Shown: positions 16,198 through 24,967, counted from the stretch's first letter. The stretch: DNA of 64,000 bases from Bacteroidaceae bacterium (GCA_017507105.1 JAFWBM010000039.1:1-64000); one strand, 5' to 3'. The notes: generated by a model from the letters alone, not told the origin. Numbers and translations: made by a program.

Positions 16198-17133
16198 TTA
16201 TTTGAAAATAGGACTTTCGCTGCTTGTTCGCACCATCACTGCACTATCAGGCCAGAAGCCAAGTTTTTCTGCGGTTTTGAATAAAAGGGTATTATTACTG
16301 AAAAGTTCCAATGTAACCTCACAATAGGCATCAGAAAAGAATCGCCCAACGGCTCTATTCCCGCGCTTGGAAGCAAGCAAGCGAGCCTGTGGCAAATAGT
16401 TACCATCGCTGCCAAACTCCGGCATTTGTATTCTTGCACCACCCAGAAACACACCACCGGCTGCAAGCAACAGCGAATCGCCCTTAGCAGCTATTTCTAC
16501 ACTAAAATTCTGCCAAGAGCCATTTTTATCCCACCCCCAGCTGCCTATAAAAGGAGAAGGCTCCATTCCTGTAACATCAAATTCATTAACACCAGAAACA
16601 TCTGCATCGGGGACAAGATAATTCTCCCGATACAAATCTATCACCTCTGTTGAAAAAGTATAATTATCGTTGCTTTTGCGTACAAGAGCAGCACTATCGG
16701 GCCAATAATTTACATTACCGCTTATTTTAAACGTGAGCGTATCAAAAGATTTCAATTCAAAGGCAATGGGATAATATTCATTCTCAGGATAATTTTGAAA
16801 CACTGCAAAATACTGATTCACAATATTTCCAACAGCCTTATTCCCGCTTTTCGGCACAGAGATACAAGCCTGCGGTATCGTATTGCCATTGCTGTCGATC
16901 AAGGGGTTACCCGTCATATAAAAAGGTGCCTGCCTCTCCCAAAAAAATGCCACAAACAGCGAATCGCCTCGCTCGCCTATGCACACAGAGAGATTTTGAA
17001 TAGAATCATTCTCTCCTACACACTCCCAACAACCCACAAACGGAGAGGGGGTAATACCCGCAACATCAACATTTTTATTGCCACTGCAAGCAATAATGCC
17101 CATCACACTTAAAATTACTAATAATCTTTTCAT
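16198..17133 (-). CDS. Lipoprotein with two tandem homologous domains, function unknown
   Basis: The 311-residue protein has a lipoprotein signal (MKRLLVILSVMGIIAC). The mature part is an internal duplication: residues about 26-170 and 180-311 both start with PSPFxGxW and share QNxSVxI, GDSL, GNxAVG and the closing YWPDSAAxVRK / FWPDSAVMVRT. I do not recognise the family. Each half is predicted to be mostly beta strand. It lies 3 bp after the 17137-17463 gene and is probably co-transcribed. Position at the edge of a toxin/immunity-like island raises the possibility of an immunity lipoprotein, but nothing in the sequence proves it. Confidence 0.7.
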   Translation of the reverse strand: MKRLLVILSVMGIIACSGNKNVDVAGITPSPFVGCWECVGENDSIQNLSVCIGERGDSLFVAFFWERQAPFYMTGNPLIDSNGNTIPQACISVPKSGNKAVGNIVNQYFAVFQNYPENEYYPIAFELKSFDTLTFKISGNVNYWPDSAALVRKSNDNYTFSTEVIDLYRENYLVPDADVSGVNEFDVTGMEPSPFIGSWGWDKNGSWQNFSVEIAAKGDSLLLAAGGVFLGGARIQMPEFGSDGNYLPQARLLASKRGNRAVGRFFSDAYCEVTLELFSNNTLLFKTAEKLGFWPDSAVMVRTSSESPIFK

Positions 17134-17136
17134 AAT

Positions 17137-17463
17137 TTACTTTTTGTGGTGCCTGCTTTTGAAAATAGTATCACAACCGAACTTATTGCCTATATCATTT
17201 ATACGATAAAACAAAGAATCGCTACGATGTTTCTGTGTAGAAAAATAGTTTCTCTTATTCTTGCCTAATTCATCCAAATATTCAGGCGCAATCTCACTCC
17301 TTAAGGAATCTCCATTGGGATAATTCTCTACAAGAGAGTACTTTACAGGGAAAGACGATTGCATTAAAAAACTTTGAATAGCTTTATTCTTTTTCCTCTC
17401 ACTTACAAGTTCATCCATACTATCCGATTGAATCTCCTCAATCATTTCTAATTCATCATTCAT
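17137..17463 (-). CDS. Hypothetical cytoplasmic protein, 108 residues
   Basis: No signal peptide or membrane segment. The N-terminus is acidic and helical (MNDELEMIEEIQSDSMDELV), and the C-terminus is basic (KSRHHKK). I know no family. It is the first gene of a two-gene minus-strand unit with the two-domain lipoprotein. Confidence 0.55.
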   Translation of the reverse strand: MNDELEMIEEIQSDSMDELVSERKKNKAIQSFLMQSSFPVKYSLVENYPNGDSLRSEIAPEYLDELGKNKRNYFSTQKHRSDSLFYRINDIGNKFGCDTIFKSRHHKK

Positions 17464-17922
17464 TTTACATTTTGTTTTAAATTAAGAATGATGCATAAGT
17501 ATATCACAAATATACATTGCATGTTGAAGAAATAGCAAATTTAACCTACTCTTTTACAAATATTTTCACTAAACAAATCTTTATTTATCGCCTTTTACGG
17601 CCCAATATGTATCTCTCAATTACATCGTAAGAAATCATTAGTATTAAATAACAACACATTAAAAGATTAATAATATTCTTCGACGAAGAGGGGCATTAAA
17701 TTTTAACAAGCGAATAATCGCATAAACAAAGGTAATAGGCAATAAGAGTCTGTTGCCTTCGTTTCTGTTAAAGTAAGCTAAAAAAAAGAGGCAATTCTTT
17801 ACAAATCCTTGACAAGCGTTCGTGCAACGTTATTTTTAGAGCAGATACAACGCATGTATAAATTGTTATTTATGCAACGCTACTGCAGCATTTCTATATT
17901 ATGTTTGTATCAAAAAAAGAGT

Positions 17923-18420
17923 ATGGCAAACTATTTAAACTAACCAAGTATTTTTGAAATTGCAACAGCGTATGAAGATGGAAACAGCGGAATAATCAGG
18001 CCTAAGAAAAAGAATGATATTTATGGAACTTTTCATAAGTTGTCAGCAGATGAGAAAAAGTTTATTTTTAATAATCCGCGTATGGCATACAAATTCTATG
18101 ATAATTCCCAAAAGGCTAAAAGTGCTGGACGGAAATTTGAAGGAACAACAAATGGATACGGCGATGCAGTAAGACATTGCTATTGGTGCGCATTAAACCA
18201 AGTTTCCGCAGGTCTCAATTCACCCAACGCGAAAAAATTTGGAGATGCCCACGAAAACACTTCTAGAAACGACATAAAAGCAAAAGCAATGGATTTGCAC
18301 AACAACTCCGTTGGATACCATTTAGGCTACCAAGCGATAATAAATGGTTGGAGCGAAGAAGAACTTTTAAATCAAGTAATAAATGCAGCGGATAATGGAA
18401 CACTCAAAATTATCAAGTAA
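17923..18420 (+). pseudogene. Toxin-like gene (DUF6973-like), copy 1, stop at codon 7
   Basis: By comparison with copy 2, the reading frame starts at ATG 17923 (MANYLN) but codon 7 is TAA (17941-17943) where copy 2 has AGA. The frame then stays open to 18420 and keeps every motif of copy 2: GYGDAVRHCYWCALN, FGDAHEN, MDLHNNSVGYHLG. Translation could restart at TTG 18040 or ATG 18079, leaving out the N-terminal part, so it may not be entirely dead. The last 26 bp overlap the lipoprotein gene. Confidence 0.75.
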
Positions 18421-18847
18421 AATAATTTTACTCTACACAATATTATTGCTATCACTAATAGGATGTGTGCCTGATACTCCTAGTGAACCAAATCTTAAAC
18501 TCGATTTTAATAAAGTAGTTTTTGAAGAGCCATTCACATTGGAGAGATATTGTATAGAAAAATATGATAGTATCTTTATAGTTCAGCCATACTTCAATAC
18601 AGAAAAAGCAGTATTCGCTAATCTGAATATGTCAAATGGTTTGGAAAGTCTTTGTAGCATAAATACTGTTTCAGAAACAATATCTACAATTCTATTCATT
18701 AAGGGCAATAAAGTTAAGGCATACACTATAGCAGAAAGAGAAATAGCAGATTTTGTTACAACAGAATTGGAAAAACATTACATTTTTCCTATTAACCAAA
18801 AGTTTATAATGGATAAGGAGAGAAAAATACATATTTACGACAAATAG
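18395..18847 (+). CDS. Putative immunity lipoprotein, copy 1
   Basis: The open frame begins at 18383; ATG 18395 matches the start in copy 2 and gives 150 residues. A lipoprotein signal ends LLSLIGC (lipid Cys at about 24). The mature domain has the pattern FEEPFTLERYCIEKYDSIFI and ends in MDKERKIHIYDK, identical to copy 2. It overlaps the toxin-like gene by 26 bp in another frame. An envelope-anchored partner encoded immediately downstream of a signal-less toxin-like protein suggests immunity to an incoming toxin from neighbouring cells; this is inference. Confidence 0.65.
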   Translation: MEHSKLSSKIILLYTILLLSLIGCVPDTPSEPNLKLDFNKVVFEEPFTLERYCIEKYDSIFIVQPYFNTEKAVFANLNMSNGLESLCSINTVSETISTILFIKGNKVKAYTIAEREIADFVTTELEKHYIFPINQKFIMDKERKIHIYDK

Positions 18848-19194
18848 TATTCCATCGCCTTTTAAAGTCAAGTTTGTATCTCTCAATTACATCGTAAGAA
18901 ATCATTAGTATTAAATAACAACACATTAAAAGATTAATAATATTCTTCGACGAAGAGGGGTATTAAATTTTTGACAAGCGAAAAACTCGCATAGATAAAG
19001 GCAACAGAGTTTGACGGTCTGTAGCCTTTCGCTATTGTTAAAGTATACTAAAAAAAAGAGGCAATTCTTTGCAAATCCTTGACAAACGTTCATTGCCACA
19101 TTATATTTAAAACAGATACAATACTTGTATAAATTGTTATTTATGCAACGCTGCCGCAGCAATTCCATATTATGTTTGTATCAAAAAAAAGAGT

Positions 19195-19683
19195 ATGGCA
19201 AATTATTTAAACAGACCAAGTATTTTCGAGATTGCAACAGCATTTGAAGATGGGCAGGAAGGTGAAATTAAGCAAAAGGACAAAGGACCTTATGAAACTT
19301 ATAGAGACCTATCTGATGATGAAAAGAGTTTTGTATTCAAACACCCAACTCTTGCATATAAGTTCAACAACAATGCAAATAAAGCAAAAAGAATTGGAAG
19401 AGAATTAGGGGGCACTGTTAATGGCTATGGCGATGCTGTAAGACATTGTTATTGGTGTGCACTAAACCAAATGGATGCAGGATTAAATTCATCCCGTGCA
19501 AAAGAATTTGGAGATGCTCACGAGAATATTCCTAACAATGAAGCCAAGACAATGGATTTACACAACAACTCTGTTGGATATCATTTAGGCAACCAAGCAA
19601 TTATCAATGGCTGGAGTGAACAAGAACTATTAAATCAAGTAATAAATGCTGCAAATAATGGAAAACTACAAATTGGGCTTTAA
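19195..19683 (+). CDS. Toxin-like protein with DUF6973-like motifs, copy 2 (intact)
   Basis: The 162-residue protein has no signal peptide. Conserved polar motifs look catalytic: D80-A-V-R83-H84-x-x-W87, H109-E110, and M-D121-L-H-N124-N125-x-x-G128. This arrangement resembles the C-terminal domain family DUF6973, found in polymorphic toxins, though I rely on memory for that match. Here the domain stands alone with about 75 N-terminal residues that could be a recruiting or linker part. The partner lipoprotein overlaps its 3' end by 26 bp. The biochemical activity is not known. Confidence 0.6.
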   Translation: MANYLNRPSIFEIATAFEDGQEGEIKQKDKGPYETYRDLSDDEKSFVFKHPTLAYKFNNNANKAKRIGRELGGTVNGYGDAVRHCYWCALNQMDAGLNSSRAKEFGDAHENIPNNEAKTMDLHNNSVGYHLGNQAIINGWSEQELLNQVINAANNGKLQIGL

Positions 19684-20155
19684 AACATTTGTCTTCACAC
19701 TTATTATTACCATCTTGTTTACAAGTTGTAGCGAGAATGCGAAAAGCAATTTTTACTTTGCTTTGGATATGGCAGGATTATTGAACCCGCGTGAGCCAAG
19801 AATTAGTTTATCATTTGATAATCAAAACATTGAAGATCCATTTTTATTTTCGGACTACTGCGAAGAAGAATATGATAGCATATTCGTAGTATATTCTTAT
19901 TTCAACACAGAAAGAGAAGATTTTCTAAACCTGAAAATGTCAAATATATTAAGAAGAAAGTGTGACAATAATACAATGTTCGATTCATTTTACACAATAC
20001 TCTTTATAAAAAACGGCAAAGTCGAGGCTTACGGCGAAATAAAATGCATTGATGCCGATTTTGACTCAAGCGAGGTTGAAGAACACTACATTTTCCCGTT
20101 TTACCAAAAGTTTATAATGGATAAGGAGAGAAAAATACATATTTACGACAAATAG
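19658..20155 (+). CDS. Putative immunity lipoprotein, copy 2
   Basis: ATG 19658 gives 165 residues with a lipoprotein signal ending ILFTSC. As in copy 1, the mature part has EDPFLFSDYCEEEYDSIFVV and ends MDKERKIHIYDK. The middle differs strongly from copy 1 while the ends are conserved, as expected if specificity has changed. It overlaps the toxin-like gene by 26 bp in a different frame. Confidence 0.65.
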   Translation: MENYKLGFKTFVFTLIITILFTSCSENAKSNFYFALDMAGLLNPREPRISLSFDNQNIEDPFLFSDYCEEEYDSIFVVYSYFNTEREDFLNLKMSNILRRKCDNNTMFDSFYTILFIKNGKVEAYGEIKCIDADFDSSEVEEHYIFPFYQKFIMDKERKIHIYDK

Positions 20156-20161
20156 TCTTTC

Positions 20162-20528
20162 ATCGCCTTTTAAAGTCAAGTTTGTATCTCTCAATTACAA
20201 TATAATAAACTAATGTATTTGATTATCAACATATTAAAAAATTAATAAAATTCTTTGACGAGGGGGAGTATTAAATTTTTGACAAGCGAAGAACTCGCAT
20301 AGCGAAAGGCAACAGACAAAAACAGTCTGTTGCCTATATTTATGTTCTGATTAAGCTAAAAAAGAGTGGCAAATCCTTGACAACCGTTCATTACCACGTT
20401 ATGTTTAAAACAGATACAATACATGTATAAATTGTTATTTAGGCAACAAAGCCATAATAAATGGTTGGAGTGAAGAAGAACTATTAAATCAAGTAATTAA
20501 TGATTCTTATAAACAACAAATCTTATGA
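20162..20528 (+). repeat. Tandem duplication unit 3, deleted to leader plus toxin tail
   Basis: The leader runs as in units 1 and 2 to about 20441 (ATTGTTATTTA) and then joins directly to the last codons of the toxin-like gene. A perfect hairpin, arms 20308-20317 and 20325-20334 (GGCAACAGAC/GTCTGTTGCC), lies inside it and may act as a terminator for unit 2. Confidence 0.8.
20442..20528 (+). pseudogene. Tail fragment of a third toxin-like gene
   Basis: The frame encodes GNKAIINGWSEEELLNQVIN plus a few changed residues, matching residues 132-151 of copy 2. The rest of the gene and its lipoprotein are absent. Its stop overlaps the next start codon as ATGA at 20525-20528. Confidence 0.8.
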
Positions 20529-21217
20529 AGCGCTTTTTTATTACACTATTACTGTTTACAACATATCTTGCAACAACCACTGCACAATATTTTCCCGTTG
20601 ACACAGCAAAGTTGAATAGTGCTTATAGGGCTATTGTCAAAGGGCCCAATACTCTTGAAAAACAGCAGGATTTTCTTGCCGCCTTTCCTACCACATATAT
20701 GGAGTTCTATTATACTTATCAATACATTGAAGGGAATAACTACGACTTTACAATGACGCGGATGGTGAATGGGCATTTAACAGTTTTAGGAGACAGTTTA
20801 TACTTTATAAGCGATTCACTTTATTGTAATAAACTTGTGAATTTGGCGGTTGGAATGAATGATACGGGCGAAACAACATCACATCTTCAAGAAATTATAC
20901 ATTTGGCTATGTTGAAGTATGAAAAGACGATGATGGCTGCTGTAATGCGTCTGTTCAAGGCATATCAACTTCAATTTTGGTCGTTCTATTGGTCGAGTGT
21001 AGTATATAGTGAAAACTGGACAGAGCATTTCTTAAAACTATATAGGAGATATTTTGAGGAATATCCCGATGTTATGCGTACAATGGCTATAGCTTTCGAA
21101 TATTATAATGGTAGTGTCTGTTACCCTGATGAATTTCCTCATTTGCAAGAAAAGAGACATAAGCAAGATGGTTATAAATATAACTTCGACGATTATCGTT
21201 ATCGGATAAGAAAATAA
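20525..21217 (+). CDS. Secreted protein of unknown function, candidate partner of the DUF5675 protein
   Basis: The 230-residue protein has a signal peptide (MKRFFITLLLFTTYLATTTA, cut before Gln21). The mature part is helical and rich in aromatic residues (QLQFWSFYWSSVVYSENW). I recall similar secreted proteins of about 230 residues next to effector genes in Bacteroidales, where an immunity role is plausible, but I cannot verify it here. It directly follows the third module remnant and precedes the DUF5675 gene by 62 bp. Confidence 0.55.
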   Translation: MKRFFITLLLFTTYLATTTAQYFPVDTAKLNSAYRAIVKGPNTLEKQQDFLAAFPTTYMEFYYTYQYIEGNNYDFTMTRMVNGHLTVLGDSLYFISDSLYCNKLVNLAVGMNDTGETTSHLQEIIHLAMLKYEKTMMAAVMRLFKAYQLQFWSFYWSSVVYSENWTEHFLKLYRRYFEEYPDVMRTMAIAFEYYNGSVCYPDEFPHLQEKRHKQDGYKYNFDDYRYRIRK

Positions 21218-21226
21218 TCATTTTGT

Positions 21227-21234
21227 TAATTTTG
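21227..21234 (+). promoter_or_regulatory. Possible -7 box for the DUF5675 gene
   Basis: TAATTTTG matches TAnnTTTG in the 62-bp gap before the ATG at 21280. No clear -33 box. Confidence 0.4.
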
Positions 21235-21279
21235 CAACAATGAAAATTCATCGGCATACTACTTTTGTCTAAAAAAATT

Positions 21280-21840
21280 ATGAACAAAGAGTTGGACAAA
21301 AGAGTAGAAGAGATGGGCGAAAAAGAGCTTAAGAGCACTACAAACATTGTGATTAACACGAATCGCCTTTACTATGGTGAAAAAAGCACTATAAGTGCAT
21401 TTCTTGCAACCGCATACGACAAGTATGGCAGCAATGTCGATTCCATTAATGGCTATTTCCTGGAACCCGAGACTGACTACTCAAGAGCAAAGGAGGAGGG
21501 AAGCGACAAGGCTATAATGTATGGCACCTATGATGTTGTCCCAAAGAAAGCCATGAAGAGATTGCTGGAGAAAGAGAGGGAGAAAAAAGGAATAAAAGAA
21601 AAAATATTCCTAAAATACCAATGGTATATAGCGAATGTGCCGGGACGCAGCGGCATTGCCATCCATAGCGGCAATTATGGAGACGACACATTGGGGTGTC
21701 TGTTACCCGGTTGCCGCTATTCATATAACAAGGCCGGGAACGATTATGCAGTAAGCGGCTCGAGGATAAAGACCGAAGAGTTGTTCTCATTTTTCGAGAG
21801 ATACGGTAAGGGTGGTATAAAAATAAATATTGGCCTTTAA
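21280..21840 (+). CDS. DUF5675 family protein
   Basis: The frame opens at a TTG (21265), but the ATG at 21280 is preferred and gives 186 residues. The C-terminal half has GRSGIAIHSGNYGDDTLGCLLPG (about 125-147, quoted in part: SGIAIHSGNYGDDTLGCLLP), with the His and Cys typical of DUF5675. That domain occurs in phage proteins and in effector-like genes of Bacteroidota and may act on cell wall. The N-terminal 60 residues are charged and helical. No signal peptide, so delivery would need another system. It lies in an island with other putative effector/immunity genes. Confidence 0.65.
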   Translation: MNKELDKRVEEMGEKELKSTTNIVINTNRLYYGEKSTISAFLATAYDKYGSNVDSINGYFLEPETDYSRAKEEGSDKAIMYGTYDVVPKKAMKRLLEKEREKKGIKEKIFLKYQWYIANVPGRSGIAIHSGNYGDDTLGCLLPGCRYSYNKAGNDYAVSGSRIKTEELFSFFERYGKGGIKINIGL

Positions 21841-21904
21841 CTATCGGGGTATGTTGTTAACAAATTATTTGAAAGATTTTTAAACAGTTTATAAACCTTT
21901 TGTC

Positions 21905-21912
21905 TATCTTCG
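21905..21912 (+). promoter_or_regulatory. Possible priA -7 box
   Basis: TATCTTCG, a one-base variant of TAnnTTTG, lies 22 bp before the start. TTTG at 21878-21881 could be the -33 box with long spacing (23 bp). Confidence 0.45.
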
Positions 21913-21934
21913 CACCGAGCGATAAGAGATAGAA

Positions 21935-24169
21935 ATGCCAAAGTTTGTTGATGTCATATTACCACTGCCGCTTGGCGACCTCCTTACATACAGTGTACCC
22001 GAAGAGTATGAGGAGCGCATAAGTGTGGGGTGTCGTGTAACAGTCCCTCTTGGAAAGAGCAAACATTACACTGCGTTGGTATCAAAGATACACTGCAAAG
22101 AACCTGACGGATATACCGTACGTCCGATAACCGAATTGTTGGACGACTCGCCCATTGTGTTACCTACACAAACAAAGCTATGGGAGTGGATATCTCTATA
22201 CTACATGTGCAGCATGGGTGAGGTTTTCAAGGCTGCGGTGCCGCAAGGATTGAAGGGTGAATTCAAACCTAAGGTAGAACAGCGCATACGCCTTAGCGAA
22301 CGTTGCAAAGGGGAGACAGCTATGAACCTCATAGTGCAGTCTTTGTCACGTGCCCCACGCCAGTATAGGCTACTCAACACATATCTCCAGATAACATCGG
22401 ACGGCAGCGAGATATCAAAGCACAAGCTGATAGAGAGAGCCGAGGTTGCACCCAACATTTGCAAGGAACTTATTGATAAAGGTATATTCGAGGTATACGA
22501 AGTTGAAATAGGGCGTCTTGTAGACAACTGTACACATGTTGTACCTAAAAACAGCCTCAACGAAGCACAAGAGAGAGCTTTGGAACAGATTGAGGATAGT
22601 TTCAAAAGCAAGAATGTAACATTGTTGCATGGAGTAACTTCGGCCGGAAAAACCGAGGTGTATATACATCTTATAACACGTGCAATAGAGAGTGGAAAAC
22701 AGGTTCTGTATATGCTACCCGAGATTGCTCTCACAAAACAGATTATAGATAGGTTACGAAACGTTTTCGGGAACAGGATAGGACTGTATCACTCGAAGTT
22801 CTCGGATGCCGAGCGTGTGGAGATATGGAAGAAACAACTTAGCAACACCCCTTACGATGTAATATTGGGAGTGCGCTCATCGGTATTCCTACCTTTTAAA
22901 AATCTTGGTCTTGTCATTGTGGACGAAGAACATGAGAACAGCTATAAGCAACAGGAACCAGCACCACGTTACAATGCACGCAATGCAGCAATGGTACTTG
23001 CCTCTTATTTCGATGCCAAGACATTGCTAGGCACTGCCACACCATCCATTGATACCTACTACAACGCTACAACTGGAAAGTATGGCCATGTGAGCCTTAA
23101 CAGACGCTACCGCTCGTTGCAGATGCCGGAAATAGAGATTCTCGATCTGCAAGACCTTTCGCATAGGAAACAGATGACCGGGCCATTCTCGGATCCTCTG
23201 ACCGAGGCTATAGGAGAGGCTCTTAGGGAGAAGAAACAGGTAATACTGTTCCAGAATCGTCGTGGCTACTCGCCACTCATGGAGTGCAAGACATGTGGTT
23301 GGGTACCGCGCTGCAAGCACTGCGATGTGAGCCTTACACTGCACAAAAACGTTGGTAAACTTACATGCCACTACTGCGGATACACCATACCGGCACCCAA
23401 GATGTGTCCCAACTGCGAGGAGAGCAATTTCATAAATCTGGGCTATGGCACCGAAAAGATAGAAGACGACCTGCTGAAGATTTTTCCACAGGCACGTACA
23501 GCACGCATGGATCTGGACACCACACGCACACGTACTGCCTATGAGGGTATAATAAGCGATTTCCAGCAGGGAAATACCGATATACTCATAGGTACACAGA
23601 TGGTCTCCAAAGGACTCGATTTTGATAACGTTGCCGTTGTGGGAATACTAAATGCCGATATACTTCTGAACTACCCCGATTTCAGAGCCGCCGAACGAGC
23701 CTTTCAGCTTATGGCACAGGTAGCCGGACGCGCCGGACGCAAAAGTGAACGGGGCAAGGTATATATACAGACAAGACAACCCGACAACCCTATAATACCA
23801 TTCATTGTACGCAACGACTATATAGGTTTCTACGACAGCCAACTGACAGAGAGACATCTGTTCCACTACCCTCCTTTCTATCGTCTGGTGTATGTATATA
23901 TGAAACATCGCGACTGCCGACTGCTAGAAGAGTTCTCGGAACTTGCGGGAGATTGCATGCGCCAATTGTTCGACCACCGTGTGCTTGGACCGGACCTGCC
24001 TCCTGTAGCGCGTGTGCAACAGCAATATATTCGTAAGATTGTACTAAAGATTGAGAATAACATTTCGCAATACCGCGTAAACGAAACATTGATGGCACTG
24101 CAACACAGCCTCTTGGATGACAAACGATACAGAGGTATCACTATGTTCTACGACATAGACCCACTATAA
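21935..24169 (+). CDS. priA: Primosomal replication protein PriA (3'-5' helicase)
   Basis: PriA reloads the replicative helicase at stalled forks. The 744-residue protein has an N-terminal DNA-binding domain, Walker A GVTSAGKTEVY near 235, the DEEH box, and TATPSIDTYY. A zinc-binding region follows, with CxxC pairs around 450-490 (CKTCGW, CKHCD, CHYCG, CPNCE). Motif V/VI includes GTQMVSKGLDFDNV and QVAGRAGR. Length and all motifs are normal. Confidence 0.97.
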   Translation: MPKFVDVILPLPLGDLLTYSVPEEYEERISVGCRVTVPLGKSKHYTALVSKIHCKEPDGYTVRPITELLDDSPIVLPTQTKLWEWISLYYMCSMGEVFKAAVPQGLKGEFKPKVEQRIRLSERCKGETAMNLIVQSLSRAPRQYRLLNTYLQITSDGSEISKHKLIERAEVAPNICKELIDKGIFEVYEVEIGRLVDNCTHVVPKNSLNEAQERALEQIEDSFKSKNVTLLHGVTSAGKTEVYIHLITRAIESGKQVLYMLPEIALTKQIIDRLRNVFGNRIGLYHSKFSDAERVEIWKKQLSNTPYDVILGVRSSVFLPFKNLGLVIVDEEHENSYKQQEPAPRYNARNAAMVLASYFDAKTLLGTATPSIDTYYNATTGKYGHVSLNRRYRSLQMPEIEILDLQDLSHRKQMTGPFSDPLTEAIGEALREKKQVILFQNRRGYSPLMECKTCGWVPRCKHCDVSLTLHKNVGKLTCHYCGYTIPAPKMCPNCEESNFINLGYGTEKIEDDLLKIFPQARTARMDLDTTRTRTAYEGIISDFQQGNTDILIGTQMVSKGLDFDNVAVVGILNADILLNYPDFRAAERAFQLMAQVAGRAGRKSERGKVYIQTRQPDNPIIPFIVRNDYIGFYDSQLTERHLFHYPPFYRLVYVYMKHRDCRLLEEFSELAGDCMRQLFDHRVLGPDLPPVARVQQQYIRKIVLKIENNISQYRVNETLMALQHSLLDDKRYRGITMFYDIDPL

Positions 24170-24211
24170 GCATGGCACCGGAGATAAGAAAAGACCATAC
24201 TGAAATATAAC

Positions 24212-24247
24212 AAATAATCCCGAGTAACATTATACTCGGGATTATTT
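24212..24247. terminator. Bidirectional terminator between priA and engB
   Basis: Arms 24212-24226 and 24233-24247 are perfect 15-bp complements with A and T tracts at the edges, between convergent genes. Confidence 0.9.
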
Positions 24248-24267
24248 GTGTACACGTTTCATATAAA

Positions 24268-24873
24268 CTACAGCGATTCATTAACACTATTAATATATTC
24301 GAGTAGTTCAGTGCGTCCCATAGCAGTCTCCGAGGATGTTACAAAAACAGGTGGCAGCTCTTCCCATTGCTCGAGCAGACGTCTCTTATAGGAGTTAATG
24401 TTATTTGCAAGTTGCACCTTCTTAAGTTTGTCGGCCTTTGTGAATATAATGGCAAATGGTACAGAGTTCTCACCCAACCACTCGAAGAACTCAAGATCAA
24501 TCTGCTGCGGCTCGTGACGCGAATCGACAAGTACAAAAAGCAGAGTCATCTGCTCTCTATCCAGCACATAGGAAGATATGATATGTTCAAGCTTCTCGGT
24601 CTGCGACTTGCTGCGTTTGGCATATCCATAACCGGGAAGGTCTACAAGATACCACTCGTCATTCACAATAAAGTGGTTTATGAGGAGTGTCTTTCCGGGC
24701 ATTGAGGATGTCATTGCCAATTTATTGTGTCGGGTAAGCATGTTGATAAGACTCGATTTTCCTACATTGGAACGGCCTATAAAGGCATACTCGGGTTTAC
24801 CATCGGACGGACACTTGGCAATATCGGAATTACTTATCACAAAACGCGCCGATTTTATCTCTTTACTTTTCAT
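24268..24873 (-). CDS. engB: Ribosome biogenesis GTP-binding protein EngB (YihA/YsxC)
   Basis: This essential-type GTPase assists large-subunit assembly. The 201-residue protein has G1 [10 protein letters not shown] at about 33-42, a G2 threonine after MPGKT, G3 DLPGYG near 78, and G4 TKAD near 145. Length suits the family. It is transcribed convergently with priA and divergently from recR. Confidence 0.95.
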   Translation of the reverse strand: MKSKEIKSARFVISNSDIAKCPSDGKPEYAFIGRSNVGKSSLINMLTRHNKLAMTSSMPGKTLLINHFIVNDEWYLVDLPGYGYAKRSKSQTEKLEHIISSYVLDREQMTLLFVLVDSRHEPQQIDLEFFEWLGENSVPFAIIFTKADKLKKVQLANNINSYKRRLLEQWEELPPVFVTSSETAMGRTELLEYINSVNESL

Positions 24874-24950
24874 TATGCTTATAATAGGAATTTGAGTGCT
24901 AATATACTCTTTCTTTCTTTAAAAACAGCCATATATCTCTAATTTTTGAG

Positions 24951-24958
24951 TATCTTCG
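24951..24958 (+). promoter_or_regulatory. Possible recR -7 box
   Basis: TATCTTCG lies 9 bp before the recR start, as a variant of the -7 consensus. The short distance implies a nearly leaderless transcript. No -33 box seen. Confidence 0.4.
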
Positions 24959-24967
24959 CAACCGAAT

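Larger units (their letters stand above)
17587..18853 (+). repeat. Tandem duplication unit 1 (leader, toxin-like gene, lipoprotein gene)
   Basis: About 340 bp of leader, beginning ATCGCCTTTT, precede the toxin-like gene; the same leader precedes units 2 and 3. Unit length is 1267 bp. The leader holds a partial GTAATAGGC/GTCTGTTGCC hairpin and no gene. Confidence 0.85.
18854..20161 (+). repeat. Tandem duplication unit 2 (intact)
   Basis: The leader 18854-19194 repeats that of unit 1 with scattered changes, and both genes are intact. Unit length is 1308 bp. The final 55 nt of the lipoprotein gene (to about 20157) are identical to those of unit 1, although the middle has diverged. Confidence 0.85.

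Noticed and set aside
21265-21279. TTG start for the DUF5675 gene
   Set aside because: An ATG five codons later fits better and a promoter box lies at the right distance for it.
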